Part shown: positions 28,628 through 36,018 of the stretch, piece after piece
How the letters are laid out: each line of letters opens with the position of its first letter
How positions within the stretch are numbered: the first letter of the stretch is position 1
From: Zavarzinia compransoris
GTDB lineage: Bacteria; Pseudomonadota; Alphaproteobacteria; Zavarziniales; Zavarziniaceae
NCBI RefSeq assembly: GCF_003173055.1
Contig: NZ_QGLF01000004.1
Location: 372,001 to 436,000, forward strand
Direction of reading: 5' to 3'
Length of the DNA: 64,000 nucleotides
Program-made: the position numbers and the translations under genes
The notes under the pieces: generated by a model
Database searches by the model: none
Told to the model about the DNA's origin: nothing
Seen by the model: the letters and a program-made list of their open reading frames with translations, nothing else

Positions 28628-29908
28628 ATGCTTACTGATGCGGCCCTTAAGCATCTGAAACCAAAAGAGAAAATCTATAAGGTGACGGACCGGGACGGCA
28701 TGTACGTGCTCGTAAAGCCTTCCGGGACCCTCACGTTCCGGCTGGATTACCGGTTGAACGGGCGGCGCGAGACCGTGACGTTCGGCAAATACGGTCCGGC
28801 GGGCCTGTCACTTGCTCGGGCTCGAGAGCTGTGCATCGACGCCAAGCGGGCCATTGCCGAGGGGCGGTCGCCGGCGATTGAAAAGCAGCGGGACAAGCGC
28901 CGTCTCTTGGAAGCGAAGAGCTTTGGCGAGTTCGGCGAGAAATGGCTGACCACGGCGCCGATGGCGGACAGCACGCGCGCGATGCGCCGATCGATCTTCG
29001 AGCGTGAGCTGCTACCCGTATGGCGGAACAGGCTTCTGAAAGAGATCACGCCGGACGACTTGCGGGCCCATTGCGGCGCCATCGTCGATCGCGGTGCGCC
29101 GGCGACGGCGATCCACGTCCGCGACATTCTCAAGCAGATCTACGGCTTCGCGATCCTGCACGGCGAGAAGGTCGCCAACCCCGCTGACGATGTCGGACCG
29201 GCTTCGATCGCGACCTTCGTACCGAAGGATCGATCGCTCTCGCCAACCGAGATCAGGATCATGCTTAAGCTGCTTGAGAAGGTGGCGACGCTGCCGACCA
29301 TCAGGCTGGGCATGCGCCTCTACCTGCAGACCATGGTGCGCAAGAGCGAGCTCCAGGACGCCACATGGGACGAGGTCGATTTCGAGAATGCTGTCTGGAC
29401 GATCCCGAAGGAGCGGATGAAGCGCTCGAAGGCGCACAATGTCTACCTGTCGCGCCAAGTCCTCGACATCATGATCGCGTTGAAGACCTGCGCTGGGAAT
29501 TCGAAGTATCTTCTGCCGTCGCGCTACGACGCGGATGCGCCCATGTCTCGTGCGACGTTCAATCGCGTCACCTACGCGGTTGTCGAGCAGGCGAAGAAGG
29601 ATGGCCTGCCTCTGGAGCCATTCACAGTTCACGATCTACGGAGGACGGGCTCGACACTACTCAACGAGCTGGGCTTCAACAGCGACTGGATCGAGAAGTG
29701 CTTGGCGCACGAGGATGGCCGGTCGTCACGCGGCGTTTACAACAAGGCGGAGTACGAGGTGCAGCGTCGCCACATGATGCAGGAATGGTCGGACATCATC
29801 GACGCCTGGGCCGAAGGCAAGAAGCGCATGCCGGTACTCATCCCGCCTTCGATGCCGCTGTTTGAGCCAGACCCGGCTCTCGAACAGGGCGCGACCGCCG
29901 CTGCCTGA
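28628..29908 (+). CDS. int: P4-type tyrosine integrase
   Basis: A 426-residue tyrosine recombinase. ATG 28628 is chosen because GGAGG precedes it and it begins MLTDAALKHLKPKEK, the usual N-terminus of P4-like integrases with the DUF4102 domain; an in-frame extension from 28460 lacks family sequence. Catalytic residues: Arg in MVRKSELQDATWDEVD, HDLRRTG box, His in LAHEDG, and Tyr in GVYNKAEY. Would catalyse excision and integration at guaA. Its last 71 bp overlap the convergent AlpA gene. Confidence 0.93.
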   Translation: MLTDAALKHLKPKEKIYKVTDRDGMYVLVKPSGTLTFRLDYRLNGRRETVTFGKYGPAGLSLARARELCIDAKRAIAEGRSPAIEKQRDKRRLLEAKSFGEFGEKWLTTAPMADSTRAMRRSIFERELLPVWRNRLLKEITPDDLRAHCGAIVDRGAPATAIHVRDILKQIYGFAILHGEKVANPADDVGPASIATFVPKDRSLSPTEIRIMLKLLEKVATLPTIRLGMRLYLQTMVRKSELQDATWDEVDFENAVWTIPKERMKRSKAHNVYLSRQVLDIMIALKTCAGNSKYLLPSRYDADAPMSRATFNRVTYAVVEQAKKDGLPLEPFTVHDLRRTGSTLLNELGFNSDWIEKCLAHEDGRSSRGVYNKAEYEVQRRHMMQEWSDIIDAWAEGKKRMPVLIPPSMPLFEPDPALEQGATAAA

Positions 29909-30134
29909 CATCAGGAGATTGAGCGCGCATGATGGGTATCGATCGGCGGGAGGTTAACCAGGCTTCGACCTCCGCCAGATCCCACACGACGCAGCGCGGT
30001 GAGAGAGCGAAGCGTCGAGGGAACTCTCCTCGCTGTTCCATTTCGTAGATGGTGCTGTCGGCAAGCGGCACCATTTCACGGAGTTGCTGTCGACGGATGG
30101 TCCGCTTGATTGGAATGTCATTTCGGCGAGCCAT
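29838..30134 (-). CDS. AlpA-like helix-turn-helix regulator (possible excisionase)
   Basis: A 98-residue protein starting at ATG 30134. RRQQLREMVPLADSTIYEME is the AlpA/MerR-like HTH, followed by the usual PRRFALSPRCVVWDLAEVEAWL wing. AlpA proteins activate or act as excisionases for P4-type integrases, and this gene is convergent with and overlaps the integrase 3' end by 71 bp, so transcription of one may interfere with the other. Confidence 0.8.
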   Translation of the reverse strand: MARRNDIPIKRTIRRQQLREMVPLADSTIYEMEQRGEFPRRFALSPRCVVWDLAEVEAWLTSRRSIPIMRAQSPDVRQRRSRPVREPGLAQTAASKAG

Positions 30135-30286
30135 CATCGTCTCCTCAACTCGTCCTCTGGAGGAAATGAGCGCGATAGGCCCCGAAAGGGAAGGGAGGAA
30201 ATTTAGATGTCGGACAGCAGGATACTGTGGCGTACAAATAGAAAGCTGTCTGGCCTGGCGATCGATGCACCCATCGCGCTGAAGGC

Positions 30287-30320
30287 AAGGTCACTAGTTC
30301 GAATCCTGTTGGGCGCGCCA
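30287..30320 (+). other. tRNA 3'-end remnant (T-arm to CCA-like end)
   Basis: AAGGTC, a T-loop GTTCGAAT at 30297-30304 and a terminal GGGCGCGCCA look like the 3' third of a tRNA gene. The T-stem is imperfect and no matching anticodon or D arm lies upstream, so this is not a functional tRNA. Such fragments are typical attachment-site scars. The surrounding 30135-30585 stretch has no convincing gene; apart from this remnant and the repeat at 30403-30514 I see nothing in it. Confidence 0.5.
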
Positions 30321-30402
30321 CCTACGCTAGACTGCGACCGCTAACCGACGATACGATACCGTACGCAAGTGCATCCGATCGTCCTCCCACGAAGCGCCGC
30401 AC

Positions 30403-30514
30403 CAGCCTGGATGAAACTGATAACTACGTTTTCGCTGGGGCACTCTGATATTACAACCAGCGGCACGCGAGCGTGACCGCGAGCATCCGAAACGGGCCAA
30501 AGCTACTACGCCGG
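30403..30514 (+). repeat. imperfect direct repeat, copy A
   Basis: A 36-bp block (30403-30438) matches 35109-35144 at 30 of 36 positions and a 19-bp block (30496-30514) matches 35197-35215 at 17 of 19, in the same order and orientation. The first block is itself an inverted repeat (CAGC...GCTG outer, AAAC...GTTT inner). It may be a mobile-element end or recombination site. Confidence 0.6.
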
Positions 30515-30585
30515 CTCTTGGTCGCGGCGGTAGATCATGTGCCCCCTGCGGTGTCGACCCGGTCGCAAGTTCTGCCACCCGCACG

Positions 30586-31050
30586 TCAACGAACGATAGG
30601 CCGTAAGAGCGCCCTTGTGGCGATGCTCGCAATGGCGAGAAGCAGCACGAGCTTCATGCATTCAGCGATCACATAGAGCGTGTGCAACGAAGATGGCGTC
30701 AGCGCACCGTCTTGCAGAATTGTTTCTACTCGTGCGTCGAGTTCCGGGAGCATCCAGACTGTCTGAGCCAGAACGAAGAGAGCGAGGGATGCTCCAAGGC
30801 CTATCATGGTTTTCGACCGTAGGCTCCAGAGCAAGAGAAATAGCATCGACATCGCGAGTACGATTTCGCTGCGATTGAAAACGAAGAAGGTCTGACGCCC
30901 GACGTCGAGTGCCACGGGGAGAGTGAGACTCGGTGCCAGGAACTTCACCGGGGTGGCGAGGAATGAGACGCCGACTAGAAGTCCGGTCCATGCCGATACA
31001 AGGATCAGGACGGCGATCAGTGGTCCCGATTTGTAATCAGCGGACTGCAT
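30586..31050 (-). CDS. small four-helix membrane protein in nsrR operon
   Basis: A 154-residue protein (ATG 31050, overlapping the DUF6522 gene by 14 bp). Four hydrophobic helices: IAVLILVSAWTGLLVGVSFL, IVLAMSMLFLLLWSL, GLGASLALFVLAQTVWML and a C-terminal one near CMKLVLLLAIASIA. Family not firmly recognised; the pattern is reminiscent of DUF4149-like proteins. It is the third gene after nsrR and DUF6522, so a link to nitric oxide or nitrite metabolism is inferred from context. Confidence 0.7.
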   Translation of the reverse strand: MQSADYKSGPLIAVLILVSAWTGLLVGVSFLATPVKFLAPSLTLPVALDVGRQTFFVFNRSEIVLAMSMLFLLLWSLRSKTMIGLGASLALFVLAQTVWMLPELDARVETILQDGALTPSSLHTLYVIAECMKLVLLLAIASIATRALLRPIVR

Positions 31051-31366
31051 CGGACGCCTTCTTCGCATGTTGCCTCGTCGAGGCGACGCCGAACGTTTCG
31101 TCGCGCAGTTCCCCGCTTTCCAACAAGACAGCGCGCCACATGCGGTTGCCGTACCTGAGGCTCAGACGCCAAGTTCCCCCATCCACTCCCTCGCCCTTCT
31201 CCACCATGCCACGCATCAGTTGCCGGCCCATGAGCGAACGCATCGTTTCCGCCGATAGACCGAACCGCTCGGCGAGCGCGCTTGCGTCGAGCACGAATCC
31301 GTCTTGGCCGATCTCAATGTCCAACGATCGCCGAGCCGATGCCTGCTGATGGGCATGGCGGATCAT
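31037..31366 (-). CDS. DUF6522 family protein
   Basis: A 109-residue protein with IEIGQDGFVLDASALAERFG and the LMGRQLMRGMVEKGEG segment of the DUF6522 family. Its start overlaps the nsrR stop by 4 bp (ATGA), a sign of translational coupling. Members of this family tend to lie near nitric oxide reductase or denitrification genes (from memory); the function is unknown. Confidence 0.75.
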   Translation of the reverse strand: MIRHAHQQASARRSLDIEIGQDGFVLDASALAERFGLSAETMRSLMGRQLMRGMVEKGEGVDGGTWRLSLRYGNRMWRAVLLESGELRDETFGVASTRQHAKKASDAVR

Positions 31367-31800
31367 GACGCCAACGCCAGACGTTGGCCGACACCGGCGC
31401 GGTTCGCGACAAGGTCCGCGAGGGTCAGGCGATCCAGCTCCGTGAAGAATGCCTCCATCGCGCTGCGCAGCGCGCCGGTCAGACGGCAGATGCCGGTGAA
31501 TACGCAGGTGGCCGCACCATCGCCGAGACAGGCGACGAGTTCGACATCCGCTTCGAGCGTGCGCACGACCTGCCCCATACGGATTTCTGCTGGAGCCTTG
31601 GCAAGCGCCAGCCCACCTCGCCGGCCGCGCACGCCCTTCACCAGGCCATGACCCACGAGCGACTGCGCAACTTTCATCAGATGATTGCGGGAGATCCGGT
31701 GACGGTCGGCCAGTTCCTCGATCGTCACCAGCCGGTCATTCATCACGGCCAACGACATCAGGACGCGAAGTCCATAATCGGTATGTGAGGTCAGCCGCAT
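31363..31800 (-). CDS. nsrR: NsrR-type Rrf2 family nitric-oxide-sensing repressor
   Basis: A 145-residue Rrf2 regulator. HTH near LADRHRISRNHLMKVAQSL, and three cysteines in CLGDGAATCVFTGICRL that would hold an NO-sensitive Fe-S cluster. The C-terminal FFTELDRLTLADL is typical of NsrR. Divergent from a group III truncated haemoglobin gene with an NsrR-like operator between them, so it likely represses both directions until NO damages the cluster. Confidence 0.88.
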   Translation of the reverse strand: MRLTSHTDYGLRVLMSLAVMNDRLVTIEELADRHRISRNHLMKVAQSLVGHGLVKGVRGRRGGLALAKAPAEIRMGQVVRTLEADVELVACLGDGAATCVFTGICRLTGALRSAMEAFFTELDRLTLADLVANRAGVGQRLALAS

Positions 31801-31814
31801 GGCAGGCTCCCTAA

Positions 31815-31837
31815 AAGATGCATTTACAATACCTGTT
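31815..31837. promoter_or_regulatory. NsrR-like operator
   Basis: AAGATGCATTT (31815-31825) is an exact consensus NsrR half-site; the second half, CAATACCTGTT (31827-31837), matches the inverted half AAATGCATCTT at 7 of 11 positions. It lies 15 bp from the nsrR start and about 52 bp from the globin start, well placed to control both. Confidence 0.7.
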
Positions 31838-31888
31838 TTTCAAACTATTGAAAGAGCGATCGAAACGGCTCCGTCTCCGGTGCGTATT

Positions 31889-32302
31889 ATGGAAGCCAGT
31901 CTACCGCACGAACTCTCCGAGCCGCTGGTCGAGCAGCTCGTTCACGCCTTTTATGCGCGCGTCCGCGCCGATGCGGCCCTCGGCCCGATTTTCGAGGCGC
32001 GCCTGGCAGGCCGGTGGGATGCTCACCTCGGCAAAATGGTGGATTTCTGGTCGTCAATCGCGCTGAAAAGCGGCCGCTATGTCGGTCAGCCACATGTCGC
32101 TCATCAGAGTCTCGGTCTTGCGCCGGAGCATTTCGAGCGATGGCTCGGGCTCTTCGAGGAGACGGTCGCGACCGTCTGTACGGGACCGGCGGCTGCGTTC
32201 TTCATCGACCGGGCGCATCGAATCGCCGACAGCTTGCAGATCGGCCTCAACATCGGACCCAAGGCGTTGCAGATACCTACAACCTCGCCAATTCCCGCTT
32301 GA
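31889..32302 (+). CDS. group III truncated haemoglobin
   Basis: A 137-residue globin starting at ATG 31889 (MEASLPHELSEPLVEQLVHA). Group III features: HAFYARVRADAALGPIF at helix A/B, WDAHLGKMVDFWSS at helix E, GRYVGQPHVAHQSL, and the proximal histidine in PEHFERWLGLF. Likely binds NO or O2 and helps nitrosative defence. Preceded by an NsrR-like operator and divergent from nsrR. A second, related globin lies at 38 kb in the same element. Confidence 0.88.
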   Translation: MEASLPHELSEPLVEQLVHAFYARVRADAALGPIFEARLAGRWDAHLGKMVDFWSSIALKSGRYVGQPHVAHQSLGLAPEHFERWLGLFEETVATVCTGPAAAFFIDRAHRIADSLQIGLNIGPKALQIPTTSPIPA

Positions 32303-32396
32303 GTCAGTCGAAAGGCGTCTCGTCGCCCGAGGAGGACAACTTGAACCACCACGTCCTGCCCAGGCAAGAGTCAGGGCCCGCCGGATCGGCGCCAGC

Positions 32397-32681
32397 ATGA
32401 GCGAACTCCCGCCTGGCCTCGTCGCCTACAGCCGATCCCCCGAATTCGACCAGGACACGCTTCCGGCTGGCCTGCAGCGCGACCATAGCACCAAAGCCGG
32501 CACATGGGCGTTGATCCACGTCCTCGATGGGAAACTGCTCTATCGGATTCATGAACCTTCGAGTGAGACGGTACTTGAGCGAGGAGAGCCGGGCATTGTT
32601 CGACCCGAGCAGGTGCATGAGGTTCAGCCACTCGGACCCGTCCGCATGTTTGTTGAGTTCTTTCGGGCCGAGGATATCTGA
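32397..32681 (+). CDS. DUF1971 (YeaR/TehB-like) protein
   Basis: A 94-residue small cupin-like protein with LPAGLQRDHSTKAGTW, IHVLDGKLLYRI and FVEFFRAEDI, matching DUF1971 as in E. coli YeaR and the N-terminus of some TehB proteins. YeaR expression responds to nitrate and NO, which fits the position 94 bp after the NsrR-linked globin. Biochemical function unknown. Confidence 0.8.
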   Translation: MSELPPGLVAYSRSPEFDQDTLPAGLQRDHSTKAGTWALIHVLDGKLLYRIHEPSSETVLERGEPGIVRPEQVHEVQPLGPVRMFVEFFRAEDI

Positions 32682-32689
32682 ATGACTGA

Positions 32690-33195
32690 CCGGCTGACGC
32701 CGGTAGGATCATGCGGAGGGGCTGAAGCCATCCTTGTGGGTATGTCGGTCCAGATAACGCATGATGATGTCACCGGTGATGTTGCCGGATGTGGTCGAGA
32801 AGTAGCCACGCTGCCAGAAGCGTTGGCCCCAGTAGCGTTTGCGGATGTGTTCGAACTCCTGCTGGATCTTGCGCGATGACCGGCCCCTCGCCCGGCGCAC
32901 GAAATCGCTGACCGAGACGTGCGGCGGAATCTCGACGAACATATGCACGTGATCGCGCGACAATGCGCCGTTGACGATGGTCACGCCCATTTCATCGCAC
33001 ACCTGCTTGATGATCTCGCGAACACGCAAGCGCACATCACCGATGAGCACCTTGTACCGGTACTTCGGTGCCCAGACGAGATGGTAGCGATGATGAAATG
33101 TTGTGTGACAACCGGAGCGATACGCCATAGCACCGAGTCTGTGGCTGAAGCCAGTATCCGACTGAAGTCGGAGGGGTTCCTCCCAGTCAGAGGAC
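32690..33195 (-). mobile_element. IS200/IS605-type element, TnpA only
   Basis: Encodes an HUH transposase and has subterminal hairpins: TCCGAC-TGAA-GTCGGA at 33157-33172 and GGAGG...CCTCC at 33170-33183 beyond the tnpA start, and GGCTGAAGCC-type hairpins on both sides. No tnpB. As usual for this group there are no terminal inverted repeats or target duplications, so the ends given are approximate. Confidence 0.7.
32709..33128 (-). CDS. tnpA: IS200/IS605 family HUH transposase TnpA
   Basis: A 139-residue Y1 transposase starting at ATG 33128 (MAYRSGCHTTFHHRYHLVW); an in-frame upstream extension lacks family sequence. The HUH motif is DHVHMF, and the nucleophile is the Tyr of MRYLDRH. RYWGQRFWQRGYFSTTSGNI is diagnostic of IS200. 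Full length, so possibly active. Confidence 0.92.
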   Translation of the reverse strand: MAYRSGCHTTFHHRYHLVWAPKYRYKVLIGDVRLRVREIIKQVCDEMGVTIVNGALSRDHVHMFVEIPPHVSVSDFVRRARGRSSRKIQQEFEHIRKRYWGQRFWQRGYFSTTSGNITGDIIMRYLDRHTHKDGFSPSA

Positions 33196-33220
33196 TCTAA
33201 ACACCCGTGTACAATCAAAT

Positions 33221-33553
33221 GTGGCCCATGGGTCTAATAACGATTTGTCCTATAGTCGCACTCCAACCGGCTCGCCGGTCAGCCTGTCAGGCCGGTGGTT
33301 TGCGGTGTCCGCTTACGTTGTGAATCGCGATGACGAACGGATCGACTATGACGATCTGGAACGGCTCGCGCGCGAGTGCCAGCCCTGCCTCATCTTCGCG
33401 GGTGGGTCAGCCTATCCCCGCAATATCGACTTCGCGCGAATACGGGCCGTTGCCGACGACATCGGCGTCTGGCTTGACGCGGCGGTCGTCCGGCAGGAGG
33501 TGGCGCGACTGACAGCCTGCTATCCGGTGGAAGATAATGGCCAGTGTTGCTGA
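33221..33553 (+). pseudogene. glyA: serine hydroxymethyltransferase remnant, internally deleted
   Basis: The frame encodes a middle SHMT segment (VSLSGRWFAVSAYVV, then CLIFAGGSAYPRNIDFARIR and VWLDAA), which jumps directly to an SHMT C-terminal-like VRQEVARLTACYPVE. The PLP-lysine region and roughly 240 residues are missing, and the N-terminus is lost next to the IS200 element. It overlaps the start of the yggS-like gene by 17 bp. Confidence 0.75.
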
Positions 33554-34271
33554 TAATCTTGCTCGGGTGAGCGCGCGCATCCGAGATGCGGCGGTGCGTT
33601 CGGGGCGCGAGGCTCGGGACGTGCGCCTCGTGCTCGTCACAAAGACGATCGAGCCCGAACGTGTCCGTGAGGCGGTCGCGGCTGGTCAGCGAGACCTTGG
33701 CGAGAATAAGGTGCAGGAAGGTCGCGGGAAAGCCGAGGCGCTGGCGGGCGATGCTGTTCGATGGACTATGATCGGGCATCTTCAGAGCAACAAAGTCAAG
33801 GACGTGCTGCGCTTCGCCGAAGAGGTGCAGTCGCTCGACCGGCTTTCGCTTACGGCCACCCTGGACAAGCGGCTCCAGCATCTCGGGCGTGGCCTGGACG
33901 TGCTAGTGCAAGTCAACACATCGGACGAGGCCAGCAAATATGGCCTCCACCCTGACGAGGTGGCGGCCTTCCTCAAGGAACTGGCAGCGTTCAACAGTCT
34001 GCGGCCGCGGGGTTTCATGACGCTGGCACGGTTCACGCCGAATATCGCCGAAGTCCGACGCTGTTTCCGTGTGCTCCGCGACATCCGCGACCGGGCTATG
34101 GATGACGCGCCCCAAGGCGAGGCGCTCCGGCATCTCTCAATGGGCATGTCGGGCGACTACGAGATTGCCATAGAGGAAGGCGCGACCATTGTGCGCGTCG
34201 GTCAGGCGGTGTTCGGGCCGCGCCCGTTGCCCGATTCTCACTACTGGCCAGGCGCGGCGGGGGTCGGCTGA
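33537..34271 (+). CDS. YggS/PLPBP family pyridoxal-phosphate-binding protein
   Basis: A 244-residue single-domain alanine-racemase-fold protein. The PLP lysine is in LVLVTKTIEP, with DLGENKVQEG, WTMIGHLQSNK and HLSMGMSGDYEIAI all present. Family members keep PLP pools in balance and are not enzymes in the usual sense. A chromosomal copy usually exists, so this is likely a second, ICE-borne copy. Coupled by TGATG to a broken pdxY. Confidence 0.88.
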   Translation: MASVADNLARVSARIRDAAVRSGREARDVRLVLVTKTIEPERVREAVAAGQRDLGENKVQEGRGKAEALAGDAVRWTMIGHLQSNKVKDVLRFAEEVQSLDRLSLTATLDKRLQHLGRGLDVLVQVNTSDEASKYGLHPDEVAAFLKELAAFNSLRPRGFMTLARFTPNIAEVRRCFRVLRDIRDRAMDDAPQGEALRHLSMGMSGDYEIAIEEGATIVRVGQAVFGPRPLPDSHYWPGAAGVG

Positions 34272-35078
34272 TGCAGGTGATCTCGATCCAGAGCCAAGTG
34301 GTCCACGGTCATGTCGGTAATAGCGCCGCCGTCTTTCCCATGCAGGCGCGAGGACTGCAGGTCGCCGCCGTGCCGACGGCGCTGCTTTCCAACCATCCGC
34401 ATTATCCAACAATGCGTGGCCGGATACTGGAACCTGAACTGGTGGCGGACTTGCTGCGCGGCGTCGAGGATCGTGGACTGGTCGAGACCGCCACGGTGAT
34501 CCTGAGCGGCTATCTCGGGTCGGTGGAGATCGCGGCCGTCGTTGCTGATTTCGTGGAACGCGCAAGGCAGCGCAATCCGGAGCTACTCTATGTCTGCGAT
34601 CCCGTCATGGGCGACGACGACCTCGGCGTGTTTGCGGCGGTTGGCCTGGTCGAGAACTTCCGCGACCGGCTCGTGCCGATGGCCTCGCTCATCACGCCCA
34701 ATCAATATGAACTGGAGCTGCTCGCCCGATGCAAGGGGCGCTCGGCCGAGATGGTCGCAGAAGCCGCCGCCGCGTTGATCGGCCGTGGAACTGGCGGCAT
34801 TGTTGTGACGGGATGTGTGCTCGACGACACAGCGGTCGGCGAGGTCGAGACGATCCTTTGCTCGTCCCCGGATTTGCATCGTACAAGCGTTTCCCGGCTA
34901 CCCGATCCGGCCCTGCGGCACCGGCGATCTTTTCACCGCCTTGTTCGTGACGGCTGTATGTGAAGGCCGTCAATTCGCTGACGCATGCGCGTGGGCAACG
35001 TCTGAAGTATTTGCGGTACTGAAGCGCACATATGCGGCCGGTGCCGACGAGATGATGATTGTCGGCTCACCGATGTGA
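34271..35078 (+). pseudogene. pdxY: pyridoxal kinase, frameshifted
   Basis: The first frame has the pyridoxal kinase N-terminal and middle parts (QVVHGHVGNSAAVFPMQ, YVCDPVMGDDDLGVF, LITPNQYELELL) up to about 34885; the essential anion-hole motif CGTGDLFTALF and the C-terminus continue in the +1 frame to 35078. One base change within about 34875-34890 restores it. Would phosphorylate pyridoxal if intact. It may be a pseudogene or a sequencing error. Confidence 0.78.
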
Positions 35079-35108
35079 ACCGTTCCGTGGATGGCAGCAG
35101 AAATGCCC

Positions 35109-35215
35109 CAGCGTTGATGAAACGGATAAATGCGTTTCCGCTGGACCGCCATTAACTCCGGCCTGCGGTCAAAGGGCGGGGCTGGGACCGAAGCACGCCA
35201 AAGCTAGTACGACGG
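35109..35215 (+). repeat. imperfect direct repeat, copy B
   Basis: Counterpart of the repeat at 30403-30514: 36-bp hairpin block at 35109-35144 and 19-bp block at 35197-35215, with a 52-bp spacer against 57 bp in copy A. The 35079-35290 gap contains no convincing gene. Confidence 0.6.
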
Positions 35216-35290
35216 ACTGGTCCATCCGTCGGCGTCGGAGCCGACACAGATCAGCGATCGGAAAATTGCAGACTGATCGAGAAGAGCCTG

Positions 35291-35319
35291 TTGACATTTA
35301 ATTAGGAGTCCTAAATGAT
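35291..35319 (+). promoter_or_regulatory. promoter with MarR-type palindromic operator
   Basis: TTGACA at 35291-35296 is a consensus -35; a weak -10 (AATGAT) starts 17 bp later. The perfect palindrome TTAGGA-G-TCCTAA (35302-35314) fills the spacer, the usual place for a MarR-family operator. Transcription would start almost at the ATG at 35326, implying a leaderless or very short leader mRNA. Confidence 0.6.
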
Positions 35320-35325
35320 GGATTT

Positions 35326-36000
35326 ATGGATCATGCATCCGACTCAGACCCGATTGTCATTCGCCTTCGTGAAGGCTTCGATAGAATCGCGCTCGTTCTC
35401 CGCGCGGAACTATGGGCCACTGCCGGTGATGCGGGCTTAAATCCGAGCCAAGCGCAGGTGCTTAGCCTCCTTGCGGGTCGACCAGCCGGATTGAGGCCAA
35501 AAGAGATCGCTGCCCATCTCGCAGTTTCCGCGGCGAGCATCGCAGACACTTTGGGTGCGCTTTCGCGCAAAGGGCTCGTCCGTCGGGAACCCGACCCGAG
35601 TGATGCGCGAGCCGCAATCGTGCGGGTAACACCTGAAGGCCGGCACCTCGGAGCCACAGCGTTCCGCGCGTCACCTCAGGTTGCCAGAGCGCTGGCAAGC
35701 CTCTCGCCGGCAGCCCAAGAGGAATTGCTGTTGACGCAGATCACTCTGATCCGGCAGCTCCAACTTGCAGGCGCAATCCCGGTTCAAAGGATGTGCGTCT
35801 CCTGCCGTCATTTTCGGCCACACGCCCACCCGGGCGAGGCTTCACCGCATCACTGTGCTTTCGTGAATGCCGCCATCGGTGGCCGGGATCTCCGGCTCGA
35901 TTGCGGTGAGCACGATGCGGCTGATCCCGTCGTTCAGGCTGCCACCTGGACGACCTTCGCCAAGGGATCGCCGACCCTCCAAGCCGAACCATCAATCTGA
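35326..36000 (+). CDS. MarR family regulator with cysteine-rich C-terminal extension
   Basis: A 224-residue protein. Residues 1-140 are a winged-helix MarR domain (GLRPKEIAAHLAVSAASIAD, RKGLVRREPDPSDARAAIVR). An unusual tail of about 70 residues holds CVSCRHFRP, HHCAF and LDCGEH, four cysteines plus histidines that could bind Zn or an Fe-S cluster or act as a redox or NO switch. Leads the plus-strand redox gene run; likely autoregulated through the palindrome in its promoter. Confidence 0.82.
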   Translation: MDHASDSDPIVIRLREGFDRIALVLRAELWATAGDAGLNPSQAQVLSLLAGRPAGLRPKEIAAHLAVSAASIADTLGALSRKGLVRREPDPSDARAAIVRVTPEGRHLGATAFRASPQVARALASLSPAAQEELLLTQITLIRQLQLAGAIPVQRMCVSCRHFRPHAHPGEASPHHCAFVNAAIGGRDLRLDCGEHDAADPVVQAATWTTFAKGSPTLQAEPSI

Positions 36001-36018
36001 GAAGGAGAATACACCATC

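Noticed and set aside
30287..30320. Functional tRNA gene
   Set aside because: Only the T-arm and acceptor 3' part are present, the T-stem has mismatches, and no anticodon arm can be folded upstream.
32709..33218. Longer 169-residue TnpA start at 33218
   Set aside because: The first 30 residues run through the element's terminal hairpins and do not resemble IS200 TnpA; ATG 33128 gives the usual length.
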